Origin: Algoriphagus lutimaris
GTDB taxonomy: Bacteria > Bacteroidota > Bacteroidia > Cytophagales > Cyclobacteriaceae
Assembly: GCF_017051705.1 (NCBI RefSeq)
Contig: NZ_JAFIDJ010000001.1
Coordinates: forward strand, 2,075,786-2,139,785
Length of the DNA: 64,000 nt
Direction: 5' to 3'
Below, in pieces: positions 1 through 13,216 of the stretch (position 1 is the first letter of the stretch; each line of letters begins with the position of its first letter). Under the pieces are notes generated by a model, which had not been told where the DNA came from, made no database searches, and worked only from the letters and a program-made list of their open reading frames with translations. Made by a program: the position numbers and the translations under genes.

Positions 1-699
1 CCACCCTGCTCCAGGAAGATAAACCTCCAACCAAGCGTGTAATTCATGCCCATCGTTTAATTCGGGATTAAAAGCATATCCACTTACAAACTTAGTGGCA
101 AGCCCCATATTCCCAAGTATATTCATGAGCATCCAAGCCAAATCTCGACAGGAACCCTTCTTTTCTGAAAAAGTAAAATGAGGAGTCCAAAGGTCCATTT
201 CATACCGGATTACATGTTGCCATTCTGCTTTTACTCCTGCCGTAATTCTAACCAAGAAACCAATGAGGTCTTCATTTCTTTTCCAAAATTTGTTTATAAA
301 AAATTGGTAATCAGGAATCTGATCATCAAATATAAAATAAGAAATTATTTCTTTTTCAGGACCTGAATATATAAAGAAAGGGTAAGAAGAATGAGTATTC
401 GATTGGACAAACTCATCATCCACCAAGAATGCAAACGGGTTAAAACTTTCTATTTCCAAAGTCAGTGCACTCTCTATTTTTAACCGGCTTGATAAATCAT
501 TAAACCAAACCAGAGAATAAAAATTGCCGAAAAGGTCCTGCCTCATACTTTGATTGACTGGATTAGGGAAAATCCTAAGATCTGTATTCAGAATTTTAAA
601 ATGTGGACGTACCTGTGGGAACAAATAAAGTTTATGTACACCAATGTATACCTGACCTTCATATGCATAATCAGTGACATGGTTGACTTGAAGTCTCAT
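1..699 (-). CDS. Transglutaminase-like cysteine protease family protein (C-terminus outside window)
   Basis: The reading frame starts with ATG at 699 on the minus strand and runs open to base 1, giving 233 residues; the end lies outside the window. The N-terminal ~150 residues (MRLQVNHVTDYAY start) look like the bacterial transglutaminase N-terminal beta domain. The papain-like core follows: Cys184 in the motif GSCRDLAW is the expected nucleophile and His221 in ELHAWLEVYLPG the expected catalytic His; the Asp should lie in the missing part. No signal peptide is seen, so it is probably cytoplasmic. It is the third gene of an operon with the alpha-E and ATP-grasp genes upstream on the same strand, an association known across bacteria and predicted to be a peptide ligase/peptidase system. 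The natural substrate is unknown. The family call is firm. Confidence 0.88.
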   Translation of the reverse strand, partial: MRLQVNHVTDYAYEGQVYIGVHKLYLFPQVRPHFKILNTDLRIFPNPVNQSMRQDLFGNFYSLVWFNDLSSRLKIESALTLEIESFNPFAFLVDDEFVQSNTHSSYPFFIYSGPEKEIISYFIFDDQIPDYQFFINKFWKRNEDLIGFLVRITAGVKAEWQHVIRYEMDLWTPHFTFSEKKGSCRDLAWMLMNILGNMGLATKFVSGYAFNPELNDGHELHAWLEVYLPGAGW

Positions 700-827
700 T
701 ATGATATAGTGTAACTATAAAAGAAATCCGGAAGTCCAAGGGAATTTTTCGCTCGCTACTTCCAATGAAAAGTACCATTTCGAAGGCAATTCAAACCGCA
801 GATGGGTAGAAATTGAATTCGTGAATT

Positions 828-1808
828 CTATTCATTCACCTGGCTTTGTACTAAGAGATTGTCTTTGATTTTAAAGAAGTTCTCGTTGACATGATTGGAG
901 ATATGGTTGATCTTAATTTGAAGGCTATCCAAATATTCATGCAAACCTATATTTATAATCTCGCTCACTTCAGCATATTCTAGCTTGGAACGTAATTCCC
1001 CCATGGCCTTTTCCGCACTATTTTGATAGCCACCAGACATGTTCCCTGAAATGGCTAAGAGGCAGTTTTCTGCTTCTTTCAAACAATAATAGATGGACCT
1101 AGGAAAATATTTATTTAACACCATGAATTCAACAACTCCTGCGGGATCGATATTTCCATAGATTCTTCTATAAGAATTAAATCCTGTAACAGATTTCAAC
1201 AGGGCCATCCAATGTAAGAAATCCAAGGGAGTCCCCACTTCATCAGAAGAAGGTAGGAGAATATGATATTTTACATCCAGTATCCTGGAAGTTTGATCTG
1301 CTCTTTCCAAAAATTGACCTAATTGCCTAAAAAACCATCCTTCGGTTCTAGCAACTGTATTATCAGCTATTCCATAAATCAATAGGATCTGGTTTTTAAT
1401 TTGTTCAAAAAAGCTGCGGGGATCTTCCTTTTTCCACAATTTTTTGACTGCTCCATTTTTAATCATGTAATAAAGCTCATTTACCTCCTCCCAGGTTTCT
1501 TTGCTTAAACTTTCCCTAATAATTCGGGCATTTTCCCGAGCACGATAAATCGAATTGATCATAGAATTGGGATTTTTCTCATCAAAGGATAAGAAAAAAA
1601 GCACCTGATCTCTGGAGAAAGTTTTATGGGATTCAAGGTAAAATTTTAAATCACCTGTGGCAGCAATTAAAGGTTGCCATTGTTCTTTAAGATCAAGAGG
1701 CAAGTCCTGCATTAAATTAAAATTGACATCAATAAATCGAGCATAGTTTTCTGCTCTTTCTAGGTACCTCCCTAGCCAATAAATGTGATTTGCTACTCTA
1801 CTCAGCAT
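828..1808 (-). CDS. Alpha-E domain protein (DUF403)
   Basis: A 326-residue, mostly helical protein with the family's typical N-terminus (MLSRVANHIYWLGRYLERAE), which identifies the alpha-E domain. Family members have no established enzymatic activity; they nearly always occur beside a circularly permuted ATP-grasp protein and a transglutaminase, as here. No signal peptide or membrane segment is visible. The start codon lies 7 bases after the stop of the upstream ATP-grasp gene, so the two are almost certainly co-transcribed. A 128-base gap separates it from the transglutaminase gene. A role as partner or scaffold of the ATP-grasp ligase is inference from the conserved neighbourhood. Confidence 0.9.
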   Translation of the reverse strand: MLSRVANHIYWLGRYLERAENYARFIDVNFNLMQDLPLDLKEQWQPLIAATGDLKFYLESHKTFSRDQVLFFLSFDEKNPNSMINSIYRARENARIIRESLSKETWEEVNELYYMIKNGAVKKLWKKEDPRSFFEQIKNQILLIYGIADNTVARTEGWFFRQLGQFLERADQTSRILDVKYHILLPSSDEVGTPLDFLHWMALLKSVTGFNSYRRIYGNIDPAGVVEFMVLNKYFPRSIYYCLKEAENCLLAISGNMSGGYQNSAEKAMGELRSKLEYAEVSEIINIGLHEYLDSLQIKINHISNHVNENFFKIKDNLLVQSQVNE

Positions 1809-1815
1809 AGTTTAA

Positions 1816-3243
1816 TTAGTTATATAATACCCAAGTATCTTTACTTCCTCCCCCTTGTGAACTGTTTACCACAAGGGAACCTTTTTTCAGGGCAACTCGG
1901 GTCAATGCTCCAGGTATCACCTCGATATTTTCTCCATATAAAATATAGGGCCTTAAATCCACATGTCTTCCCACTACTCCTTCGTCTGTTAAGCTTGGAA
2001 CTGTAGAAAGGGATAAGGTAGGTTGAGCAATGTAATTCGAAGGATTGTTTTTAATTAAGGTCTTAAAGTGCTCATGCTCTTCTTTCGTAGCTTTTGGACC
2101 TATCAACATTCCATAGCCTCCAGCGGCATTAGTCTCTTTGACCACTAATTCATGGATATTTTCCAGTACATAGTTACGATCATCTTCCTCTCTACATAAG
2201 TAAGTAGGCACGTTATTTAAAATAGGATCCTCATCCAAGTAATATTTTATAATCTTGGGTACATAGGCATATACCGCTTTATCATCTGCTACACCAGTAC
2301 CCGGAGCATTTGCCAACCCAATATTTCCTGCCTTATAGGCTTCAAAAACTCCAGGAATACCCAGCATGGAATCTGGGTTGAAAACCGTGGGATCTAAAAA
2401 TGTATCATCTATTCTTCGATAGATTACATCAATTTGTTGCAAACCTTTGGTGGTCTGCATATATACTTTTTTGTTTTCTACAATTAGGTCTACCCCACTT
2501 ACGAGTTCAACCCCCATTTGGAGCGCTAAATACGAATGTTCGAAATAGGCCGAATTATAAATCCCAGGTGTCAGCACACCCACTACTGGTTTTTGTTTTC
2601 CGCTTATATTTTGCAACATTTTAAGAAGCTTGGCAGGATAATCGGAAACAGGCATCACTCCTTTATTATTGAACAATTCCGGGTAAACTCTTTTAATAAT
2701 CTCTCTGCTTTCCAACATATAGGAAACTCCGGATGGGCAACGGAGATTATCTTCCAGAATATAAAACTCCCCACTTTTATCCCTAACCAAATCAGTACCG
2801 GTAATGTGACACCAGATTCCTTTTGGAGGGGTTAAGCCAATACAGGGCTTTAAATAATCTTTACTTTTTAAGATCAGCTCCGCAGGTACCACCCCATCTT
2901 TTAAAATCTTTTGATCATTGTAAATATCCTGAAGGAATAGATTTAATGCGTACACTCGCTGCTTTAACCCCGCCTCCAATTTTTTCCACTCTGAATTGGA
3001 GATAATTCTGGGAATGATATCGAGATGTAAGATTTTCTCCATCCCTTGATTGTCATGGTATACATTGAAGGTCATTCCCATGGCCAATTGAGTTTTATTG
3101 GCCGAAAATTGAAGATGCTTCATTTTTTTTGAAGATGCTTTATTCAAAAACTGGAAAAAGCCTTCGTAATGAGGCCTCACTTCACCTTCTGGAGTAAACA
3201 TTTCGTCAAAATGCTCCCCTGCACTATATCCTTCTGTTTTCAT
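1816..3243 (-). CDS. Circularly permuted type 2 ATP-grasp protein
   Basis: A 475-residue protein of the circularly permuted ATP-grasp family (DUF404/DUF407). Visible landmarks are the central segment YILEDNLRCPSGVSYML, the GVLTPGIYNSAYFEH stretch, the nucleotide-binding type segment VVKETNAAGGYGMLIGP, the HVDLRPYIL segment and the C-terminal glycine-rich NSSQGGGSKDTW. Families of this fold form amide bonds at the expense of ATP; the acceptor of this branch is not known. It is the promoter-proximal gene of the operon with alpha-E and transglutaminase. The 297 bases between it and the divergent YitT gene hold AT-rich DNA in which I see no perfect TAnnTTTG box for this strand. Confidence 0.92.
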   Translation of the reverse strand: MKTEGYSAGEHFDEMFTPEGEVRPHYEGFFQFLNKASSKKMKHLQFSANKTQLAMGMTFNVYHDNQGMEKILHLDIIPRIISNSEWKKLEAGLKQRVYALNLFLQDIYNDQKILKDGVVPAELILKSKDYLKPCIGLTPPKGIWCHITGTDLVRDKSGEFYILEDNLRCPSGVSYMLESREIIKRVYPELFNNKGVMPVSDYPAKLLKMLQNISGKQKPVVGVLTPGIYNSAYFEHSYLALQMGVELVSGVDLIVENKKVYMQTTKGLQQIDVIYRRIDDTFLDPTVFNPDSMLGIPGVFEAYKAGNIGLANAPGTGVADDKAVYAYVPKIIKYYLDEDPILNNVPTYLCREEDDRNYVLENIHELVVKETNAAGGYGMLIGPKATKEEHEHFKTLIKNNPSNYIAQPTLSLSTVPSLTDEGVVGRHVDLRPYILYGENIEVIPGALTRVALKKGSLVVNSSQGGGSKDTWVLYN

Positions 3244-3540
3244 TAAAAATCTATTTTTTAAAATATGAGGTCAAATAAGATAGCTTAAAATAGATAAAAG
3301 TCAAATTATCAAACCATGTACGAGTGAATTTTTATCAAAATTTAATTTCAACTATAAAATATTCAAAAAACAGGTCTATTTATTAATTCAATAATATATT
3401 GATAGATTCTACTTGATATCCTATTCAAAGAGAAGAATGCCAAATATGCCATCTACTCAAAATCCGATGAATGATATAATTTACAAAGTATTCTTAAGCC
3501 TTGCTATTAAATACACTTGATAAAAGCCTTATTTTACAAT

Positions 3541-4446
3541 ATGAATAATGAAAGTTTTAATTCAGTCAGTCCGAGTTTTACATCAAGGCTTACCTCCTGG
3601 AGTACTTGGAAGGATTTTATTTTTATTGCCATAGGTACCTGTATGGCCAGTATTGGGTTAAAAGGTTTTTTACTTCCCAATGGTTTTTTTGATGGAGGAG
3701 CCATGGGAGTTTCTCTGTTATTGGAAATCCTGACCCCTGTCAATCTTTCGGTCTTAATTGTTTTAGTCAATATTCCATTTATCCTTTTGGGAGCAAAACA
3801 GTTTTCCTGGCCATTCGCCATTAAGTCCAGTATTGCCATCTTTGGTTTAGCACTCCTTGTCCATTACATAGAGGTTCCAACCATTACCGCTGATAAATTA
3901 TTGATAGCCGTATTTGGAGGATTCTTTCTAGGAAGTGGCATTGGATTTGCCATTCGAGGTGGTGCGGTAATAGACGGAACTGAGGTCTTGGCTATTTCAG
4001 TTAGTAGAAAATCAAGCTTAACCGTCGGAGACTTCATTACCGTATTCAATGTATTCCTATTTATCGTAGCAGCAGTTTTTGTCAATATAGAAACAGCCAT
4101 GTATTCCATGTTGACTTATTTCTCTGCTTCGAAAACTGTAGACTTTCTAATCAACGGCGTGGAAGAATACTTAGGGGTAATGATTATGTCTCCCCAAACT
4201 GAAGAAATAAAATCGATGATTTCCCACGGATTGGGTAGAGGGGTTACGGCTTTAAAATCGGATGGTGGATATGGTGAAAAAGCCAATCTGTACCCCGAAA
4301 GAAAGGTTCTTTTCTGTGTCATCACCAGACTTGAGGTCACGAGATTGCTGAATGAAATTGAAAAAATAGATCCGAAGGCATTTGTGATTCAATACCCTAT
4401 CAAAGACACCAAAGGGGGAATGATCAAAAAAAGGCCGATGCATTAA
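3541..4446 (+). CDS. YitT family membrane protein
   Basis: A membrane protein with an N-terminal block of five to six hydrophobic helices (DUF161/YitT domain, beginning WKDFIFIAIGTCMASIGLKG) followed by a soluble C-terminal DUF2179 domain of about 80 residues (GVTALKSDGGYGEKANLYPERK to FVIQYPI). The function of YitT proteins is not established; the DUF2179 domain is ferredoxin-like and may sense a small ligand. I chose ATG 3541 (301 aa); an in-frame TTG at 3517 would add 8 residues but has no better upstream context. The gene stands alone, divergent from the ATP-grasp operon, and is followed by a perfect hairpin terminator. Confidence 0.9.
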   Translation: MNNESFNSVSPSFTSRLTSWSTWKDFIFIAIGTCMASIGLKGFLLPNGFFDGGAMGVSLLLEILTPVNLSVLIVLVNIPFILLGAKQFSWPFAIKSSIAIFGLALLVHYIEVPTITADKLLIAVFGGFFLGSGIGFAIRGGAVIDGTEVLAISVSRKSSLTVGDFITVFNVFLFIVAAVFVNIETAMYSMLTYFSASKTVDFLINGVEEYLGVMIMSPQTEEIKSMISHGLGRGVTALKSDGGYGEKANLYPERKVLFCVITRLEVTRLLNEIEKIDPKAFVIQYPIKDTKGGMIKKRPMH

Positions 4447-4452
4447 AAAGCC

Positions 4453-4484
4453 AAAAGCCAAAGAATTGGTTTCTTTGGCTTTTT
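4453..4484 (+). terminator. Intrinsic terminator after the YitT gene, possibly bidirectional
   Basis: A perfect 13-bp inverted repeat (AAAAGCCAAAGAA at 4453-4465 and its complement at 4471-4483) with a 5-base loop and a T run within the 3' arm. It starts 7 bases after the YitT stop codon. Because the 5' arm begins with A residues it could also stop transcription from the other strand, where metG ends about 80 bases away. Confidence 0.85.
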
Positions 4485-4564
4485 AGAATCGTTTAAGTTT
4501 GAGTTGGGCTTCAACACTGTTCAGCCCGACCAAACTTTATTCTGCTATTCTGTGTACTTTTTAA

Positions 4565-6625
4565 TTAGGATATAGTCGATCCACTTGCAGTTCCTTCATG
4601 TGGAGTAAGTAGCTTCAACTTACCATCTTTATCTTCAGCCATTAAAATCATGCCTTCCGAATCAATCCCCATCATTTTTCTTGGGGCTAAATTGATCAGC
4701 ATCGTTACTTGCTTACCCACCAGAAACTCCGGTTCAAAATGCTCTGAAACCCCGCTTAACACGGTTCTTTCACCCAATCCAGTATCTACTTTCAACTTCA
4801 ATAGCTTTTTGGACTTAGGCATTTTTTCTGCCGCTAAGATCGTTACTACCCGCATATCCAGTTTTGCAAAATCATCATAGGTAATGATTTCTTTCATTAC
4901 TGGCACAGGAGCATTTGCTGCCTCATTTTCTTTTTTCGCGTCCATCAATTTTTGTACTTGTTTCTCCACTACTTCATCTTCAATTTTCTCAAATAACAGC
5001 CCCATTTCTCCTAAAGAGGTTCCTGCCTTCAATAATTCCGCATCTCCAGCTTTACTCCAGTCACATCCTTCCATTCCAAACAAGTTGACCAATTTTGAAG
5101 CGGTAAACGGTAAAAAAGGCTCGGATACAATAGCCAGATTCGCAGCGATATTCAAAGCGATATTCAGTATGGTAGCAGTTCTAGTTTCATCTGTTTTGAT
5201 CGTTTTCCAAGGCTCTGTATCAGCTAGGTATTTATTTCCTAAACGAGCTAAGTCCATGACCAAAGCAAGAGCTTCTCTAAATCTATATCGCTCAATCGAG
5301 GAAGCAATCTTTTCCGGGAAGCCTGCTAGTTCAGCCAACACTTCCTGATCATAGCCAGTCAACTCTCCCCTAGCTGGAATAGCTCCATCGAAATACTTTT
5401 TAGTAAGCACTACGGCACGATTCACAAAGTTTCCATAAATCGCTACCAACTCAGAATTATTTCTTCCCTGAAAATCTTTCCAGGTAAAATCATTGTCTTT
5501 GGTTTCAGGTGCATTGGCAGTCAAGACGTACCTCAAGACATCCTGCTTACCTGGGAACTCTTGCAAATATTCATGAAGCCAAACCGCCCAATTTCTAGAA
5601 GTAGAAATCTTTTCCCCCTCCAAATTCAAAAACTCGTTTGCAGGCACATTATCAGGAAGTACATAGCCTCCATGCGTTTTTAAAATCGCCGGGAAAATGA
5701 TGCAATGGAATACAATGTTATCCTTTCCGATAAAGTGAACCAACTTGGTATCCTCATCTTTCCAGTAGGGCTCCCAATCAATCCCTTTCTCTTTTGCCCA
5801 TTCTTTGGTAGAAGAGATATAACCGATAGGTGCATCAAACCACACATATAATACTTTACCTTCCGCATCCTGCAACGGCACTTTGATCCCCCAATCCAAA
5901 TCTCTAGTCATGGATCTTGCCTGTAGTCCATCCCCGGCTTCCAGCCACGAACGGCATTGGCCTAACACGTTATTTTTCCAATCCTCAGCATGCTCCTCCA
6001 AAATCCACTTTTTCAAAAAGTTTTGGTACCTAGCCAAATCCAAGAACCAATGTTTGGTTTCCTTTAATACTGGAGTTCTTCCACTTAGCTTGGATTTAGG
6101 ATTGATAAGTTCAGTTGGACTTAAAGAACTCCCACATTTCTCACATTGATCTCCATAGGCATGCTCATTTCCGCACTTAGGACAAGTCCCCTCAATATAT
6201 CGATCAGCCAGGAACTGCTTGGCTTCCTCATCATAATATTGCTCCGTACTTTGCTCTAAAAACTCCCCTTTTTCATATAAATCCTTGAAAAACCCTTGAG
6301 CTGTTTCGTGGTGAATAGGAGCAGAAGTCCGGGAATAGTGATCGAAGCTGATTCCAAATTCCTGGAAACTTCCCTTCATGATTTCATGGTAATGATCCAC
6401 GATTTCCTGAGGAGTCTTTCCTTCTTTTTTGGCTTTGATGGTAATGGCAACTCCATGCTCATCGGAGCCGCAGATATAGGCCACGTCCTTCCCTAAGCTT
6501 CTTAAATAACGGACGTAGATATCGGATGGAATATAACATCCCGCCAAATGGCCAATATGCAAGGGGCCGTTGGCATAAGGAAGAGCTGAAGTGACAGTGT
6601 ATCTTTTAAAGTTTTTATGGCTCAT
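4565..6625 (-). CDS. metG: Methionyl-tRNA synthetase
   Basis: A 686-residue class I aminoacyl-tRNA synthetase that charges tRNA-Met in the cytoplasm. The HIGH signature is HIGH at residues 23-26. A zinc knuckle is formed by Cys148, Cys151, Cys161 and Cys164. The KMSKS loop is present as KISTSR. A C-terminal OB-fold tRNA-binding domain of about 110 residues (from [19 protein letters not shown] to the end) is fused, which gives the long, dimeric form of the enzyme as in E. coli. The start [20 protein letters not shown] matches family N-termini. A -7-like promoter element lies 64-71 bases upstream (6689-6696). The gene appears monocistronic. Confidence 0.98.
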   Translation of the reverse strand: MSHKNFKRYTVTSALPYANGPLHIGHLAGCYIPSDIYVRYLRSLGKDVAYICGSDEHGVAITIKAKKEGKTPQEIVDHYHEIMKGSFQEFGISFDHYSRTSAPIHHETAQGFFKDLYEKGEFLEQSTEQYYDEEAKQFLADRYIEGTCPKCGNEHAYGDQCEKCGSSLSPTELINPKSKLSGRTPVLKETKHWFLDLARYQNFLKKWILEEHAEDWKNNVLGQCRSWLEAGDGLQARSMTRDLDWGIKVPLQDAEGKVLYVWFDAPIGYISSTKEWAKEKGIDWEPYWKDEDTKLVHFIGKDNIVFHCIIFPAILKTHGGYVLPDNVPANEFLNLEGEKISTSRNWAVWLHEYLQEFPGKQDVLRYVLTANAPETKDNDFTWKDFQGRNNSELVAIYGNFVNRAVVLTKKYFDGAIPARGELTGYDQEVLAELAGFPEKIASSIERYRFREALALVMDLARLGNKYLADTEPWKTIKTDETRTATILNIALNIAANLAIVSEPFLPFTASKLVNLFGMEGCDWSKAGDAELLKAGTSLGEMGLLFEKIEDEVVEKQVQKLMDAKKENEAANAPVPVMKEIITYDDFAKLDMRVVTILAAEKMPKSKKLLKLKVDTGLGERTVLSGVSEHFEPEFLVGKQVTMLINLAPRKMMGIDSEGMILMAEDKDGKLKLLTPHEGTASGSTIS

Positions 6626-6688
6626 ATTCTGAGAATAATTCGAATGCTAAATGGGTGAAATAGATTTCAATTCAATTATTTCTGGCCG

Positions 6689-6696
6689 CAAAGATA
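6689..6696 (-). promoter_or_regulatory. Probable -7 promoter element for metG
   Basis: On the minus strand the bases read TATCTTTG, a perfect match to the Bacteroidota -7 consensus TAnnTTTG, located about 65 bases before the metG start codon. No clear TTTG -33 element is seen at the usual spacing, so the assignment rests on the -7 box and position. Confidence 0.5.
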
Positions 6697-6718
6697 AGGA
6701 AAACGATTGAGGGAGAAG

Positions 6719-9940
<3,222 letters not shown>

Positions 9941-10013
9941 TCCAAATATCAATTTTCTTAAGATCAATTCAAGTAAGCCCATTATCTTTAGGCTTCAAAC
10001 CTATTTATTACAA

Positions 10014-10877
10014 ATGAATCAATTTAAAGGAACAGGAGTAGCGTTAGTCACACCATTTCATGATGATTGCTCTATTGACTTTACAGGATTAAAAAAGCTA
10101 ATAGACCATGTGATCGATGGCGGAGTTGATTATTTAGTCGTTTTAGGAACGACAGGTGAATCCGCTACTTTGTTGCCTGCTGAGAAGAAACAAGTGCTTG
10201 CTGCTTGTTTGGAATACAATGCAGGAAGAGTTCCTGTGGTGTATGGCGTTGGAGGAAACAACACTCAATTCGTATTGAATGAGATCATCAACACCGATTT
10301 CACTGGAATCTCTGCCATTCTTTCAGTCAGCCCTTTTTATAATAAGCCAAGTCAAAGAGGAATTATTGCCCATTACAATGCAATTGCGGATAACTGCCCC
10401 GTGCCAGTGATCCTATATAACGTTCCTGGAAGGACCATGTCAAATATGACGGCTGAAACCACTTTAAGATTAGCGGACCATCCCAATATCATTGGAATGA
10501 AAGAAGCAAGTGGAAACTTGGAACAGTGCATGCAAATCGCAGCCTCCATGCCCAAAGACTTTCTATTGATCTCCGGAGATGACTTAATGACTAGAGCCAT
10601 GTTTAGTATCGGTGGTTCCGGAATCATTTCTGTTTTGGCAAATGCACTTCCTTCCACTTTTAAAGCGATTTGCCATGGTTCAGAAAAAGAAAGTTTAAAA
10701 GCTTCTTTTTCCCTTTTGGATTTCAATTCCTTGATGTACCAGGAAGGGAATCCCGTTGGAATTAAAAACCTGTTGATGCATATGGGAATCTGTGGCGATC
10801 AGCTAAGACTTCCCATGTTGAGAGCAAGCCTTGAATTGAATCAGCAGATCAAAACGGTATACCAAAAATCCAAATAA
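10014..10877 (+). CDS. dapA: 4-hydroxy-tetrahydrodipicolinate synthase
   Basis: A 287-residue TIM-barrel enzyme that condenses pyruvate with aspartate semialdehyde in lysine and diaminopimelate synthesis. The pyruvate Schiff-base lysine is in GMKEASGN (Lys161), the catalytic tyrosine in ILYNVPGRT and the GTTGESATL loop near residue 44 is canonical. Length is normal. It is preceded by a 73-base gap after ligA and followed 5 bases later by xseA, so it is probably co-transcribed with the exonuclease VII genes. A TATCTTTA element at 9983-9990 could give an additional promoter. Confidence 0.97.
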   Translation: MNQFKGTGVALVTPFHDDCSIDFTGLKKLIDHVIDGGVDYLVVLGTTGESATLLPAEKKQVLAACLEYNAGRVPVVYGVGGNNTQFVLNEIINTDFTGISAILSVSPFYNKPSQRGIIAHYNAIADNCPVPVILYNVPGRTMSNMTAETTLRLADHPNIIGMKEASGNLEQCMQIAASMPKDFLLISGDDLMTRAMFSIGGSGIISVLANALPSTFKAICHGSEKESLKASFSLLDFNSLMYQEGNPVGIKNLLMHMGICGDQLRLPMLRASLELNQQIKTVYQKSK

Positions 10878-10882
10878 TCTGA

Positions 10883-12190
10883 ATGCATAATGCACGATCC
10901 ATCTCAGAATTAAACCAGCTGATCCAACAGGTAATCGATACTGAACTGGATCCGGTTTATTGGGTGGTAGGTGAAATTTCAGATTTTAGACTTTCTCCGC
11001 AAGGTCACGCTTATTTTGAAATCGTTGAGAAATCCGGGAATAAAATCCAAGCTAAACTACGAGCCAACCTATGGGCTTTCACCTATAGAAACATCGCTGC
11101 TAAATTCGAATCGGTTACTGGCTCCAGTTTGAAAAATGGAATGAATATCCTGGCTCAAGTGGCCATTAATTTTCACCCACTTTATGGACTAAGCATCAAT
11201 GTAAAGGATATTGACCCTTCGTTCTCTTTAGGAGAAAGAGCAAGGTTGAGACAGGAAACGATTGACCGACTTACCAAGGAAGGGATGATAAGCCTGAATA
11301 GCCAACTTGAAATGCCTCCGGTTATTCAAAAAATCGGTATTATCAGTAGCGCTACTGCAGCAGGGTTTGGAGACTTCATCAATCAACTTAATTCTAATCC
11401 TGGAGGCTACCATATTTATTACAAATTATTCCCTTCTTTGATGCAAGGGAATGAAGCATCCGCCAACTTGATTCGGGCCATTGAGCTTGCCGAAGAATCC
11501 AAAGAAAGCTTAGGATTGGAGGCAATAGTGATTATTAGAGGGGGTGGAGCCCAGTTAGACCTTGACTGCTTTGATGATTATCAGTTGGCTCTCAAAATTG
11601 CTCAATGCAGTTTACCGGTATTCACCGGAATTGGTCATGAACGGGATGAAACCATTGCTGATCTAGTGGCACACACCAAATTAAAAACTCCCACTGCGGT
11701 GGCGGAGTTTTTACTTTCAGGTTTTCGGGAATTTGACGAAATGCTTTCCTTGCAAATTCGAAGATTGGATCGGAGTACCAGATTGCAGCTACAAGAACAA
11801 TTCACGGTTTTGCAAGGTTTGAGTCATCGAATCAATTCCAATTGTATGAATAGGTTGAGTAGAGAAACCGACCGGTTAAATGCTAATCTCAACCAAATTA
11901 AAAGCGCTTCCAAAAGTTTACTTCAATTGGAAAATGTAAAACTCTCATCCTTGGAAAAAACGATAACGCAAGAGATTGAACACACCTTGGTTCAGGAATC
12001 AAATCGTATTGAGAGACTTTCAAAAACTCTTTCACAATTGGATCCAAAATCAATTTTGGAGCGTGGCTATACAAAAACAGAGGTAAATTCAGTTCCTGTT
12101 CAATTAGTAGATATAAAAGAAGGGGATCAGATGATCACCCACACATTGACAAAAACAATTAGTAGTATAATTACCCAAATTGAGGAGTAA
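10883..12190 (+). CDS. xseA: Exodeoxyribonuclease VII large subunit
   Basis: A 435-residue catalytic subunit of exonuclease VII, which degrades single-stranded DNA from both ends. The N-terminal OB-fold (ISELNQLIQQVID to about residue 105) is followed by the catalytic domain with the conserved segments IGIISSATAAGFGDF, VIIRGGGAQLDLDCFDD and PVFTGIGHERDETIADLVAHT. A long coiled-coil region covers residues ~275-390, and the C-terminal LERGYTKT segment is typical. The stop codon TAA shares one base with the start of xseB, so translation is likely coupled. Confidence 0.96.
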   Translation: MHNARSISELNQLIQQVIDTELDPVYWVVGEISDFRLSPQGHAYFEIVEKSGNKIQAKLRANLWAFTYRNIAAKFESVTGSSLKNGMNILAQVAINFHPLYGLSINVKDIDPSFSLGERARLRQETIDRLTKEGMISLNSQLEMPPVIQKIGIISSATAAGFGDFINQLNSNPGGYHIYYKLFPSLMQGNEASANLIRAIELAEESKESLGLEAIVIIRGGGAQLDLDCFDDYQLALKIAQCSLPVFTGIGHERDETIADLVAHTKLKTPTAVAEFLLSGFREFDEMLSLQIRRLDRSTRLQLQEQFTVLQGLSHRINSNCMNRLSRETDRLNANLNQIKSASKSLLQLENVKLSSLEKTITQEIEHTLVQESNRIERLSKTLSQLDPKSILERGYTKTEVNSVPVQLVDIKEGDQMITHTLTKTISSIITQIEE

Positions 12191-12378
12191 TGGAAGATAT
12201 AAATTATACCGAAGCAATGAGCCGTCTAGAACAGATCTTGGTTCAATTAGAAGAAGGAAAAAAAAGCATTGATGAATTATCTGATTTGGTGAAAGAGGCT
12301 TCAGAATTGGTAAAAGCATGCCGATTTAAGCTAAAATCTACTGAAGAAGAAATTCAAAAAGCCTTCGAAAACGAGTGA
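12190..12378 (+). CDS. xseB: Exodeoxyribonuclease VII small subunit
   Basis: A 62-residue helical subunit. The segment YTEAMSRLEQILVQLEEGK is the family hallmark, followed by SIDELSDLVKEASELVKAC. It binds the coiled-coil of the large subunit. Its ATG overlaps the xseA stop by one base, consistent with stoichiometric co-expression. Length is normal for the family. Confidence 0.95.
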   Translation: MEDINYTEAMSRLEQILVQLEEGKKSIDELSDLVKEASELVKACRFKLKSTEEEIQKAFENE

Positions 12379-12511
12379 TTCATATTGCTCTTTGAACAAT
12401 AGCTCTACCATAATCCTATTAAGGATATGAAATGTTTTAAAGGATTGGCATATTTGTTGACGAATTTGCAAACAATCCTGAAACTTTCATTTATGCATCG
12501 GGAATTCCATC

Positions 12512-13216
12512 ATGCAAAAACTACTTTCCATACCGTTTTTTATATTTTTTCTGATATTCTTCCAGGCAGTGGAGGCTCAAAATTTCTATAAGGAAAAAAT
12601 TTCCAGAGATAATATTTTAAGCATTGGTGTGGGGCCCTCTTTTGCCTACCTGGATAATGGTGGTGCATACAGAACTTTTAATTTTGAAATCAAACCTTCT
12701 TTTTCCGCTTCCATTGCAAAAAGGCTAAGTCCAATGTTTGACCTAAGAGCTACAACAGGAATTCAATGGATATCCAGTGGTGGCAATCCAAGTACAAAAG
12801 TTCGGGACTTTTGGTATGAAAACAATTCTGCATTTACCGCTAAAGGAAGTGCTATTTATTTTGATATGATGCCTAGCATAAACCTTATTCCTTTTTCGAA
12901 TCACATGAACCGAAGCTTTGCAAATCTTTACGGTGGATTTGGATTAGGAGTGATGTACACTAGTACCAAACAAACCAAGTCATTTAACGAAGATGAGATC
13001 CCGGAAAAATTCAATAAAACTACAGCTTACATCCCTGTGCGAGCTGGCCTAAGCTTCCAGCTAGGGGCATATTCCGATATTGCAGCTGAAGGTACCATGC
13101 TACTCACCTTTGTAGATGATATAGACGGAAATGTTGGATTTAATAAATTTGGAGACCATTTATTTCAGTTACAAATCGTATATAGAAGATACCTTTACCC
13201 GAGGTTTGAAAAATAA
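12512..13216 (+). CDS. Exported protein, probable outer-membrane beta-barrel
   Basis: A 234-residue protein with a clear signal peptide (MQKLLSIPFFIFFLIFFQAVEAQ, cleaved after about residue 21). The mature part alternates polar and hydrophobic residues with many aromatics and glycines (SIGVGPSFAYLD, LYGGFGLGVMYTS, IPVRAGLSFQLG), as in small outer-membrane barrels of Bacteroidota, and it ends in an aromatic-rich tail. No specific family is recognised and no function can be given. It stands alone behind xseB and ends at a terminator shared with the convergent NusG-like gene. Confidence 0.7.
   Translation: MQKLLSIPFFIFFLIFFQAVEAQNFYKEKISRDNILSIGVGPSFAYLDNGGAYRTFNFEIKPSFSASIAKRLSPMFDLRATTGIQWISSGGNPSTKVRDFWYENNSAFTAKGSAIYFDMMPSINLIPFSNHMNRSFANLYGGFGLGVMYTSTKQTKSFNEDEIPEKFNKTTAYIPVRAGLSFQLGAYSDIAAEGTMLLTFVDDIDGNVGFNKFGDHLFQLQIVYRRYLYPRFEK

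Noticed and set aside
4884-5348. Long open frame opposite metG (plus strand)
   Set aside because: Antisense to the conserved metG gene; serine- and phenylalanine-rich with no domain, a typical shadow of real coding DNA.
10373-10726. Minus-strand frame opposite dapA
   Set aside because: Fully inside dapA, no family features.
12441-12479. AGGATTG...CAATCCT inverted repeat upstream of the outer-membrane protein gene
   Set aside because: Arms are only 7 bases with a 25-base gap, expected by chance in AT-rich DNA; no regulator nearby.
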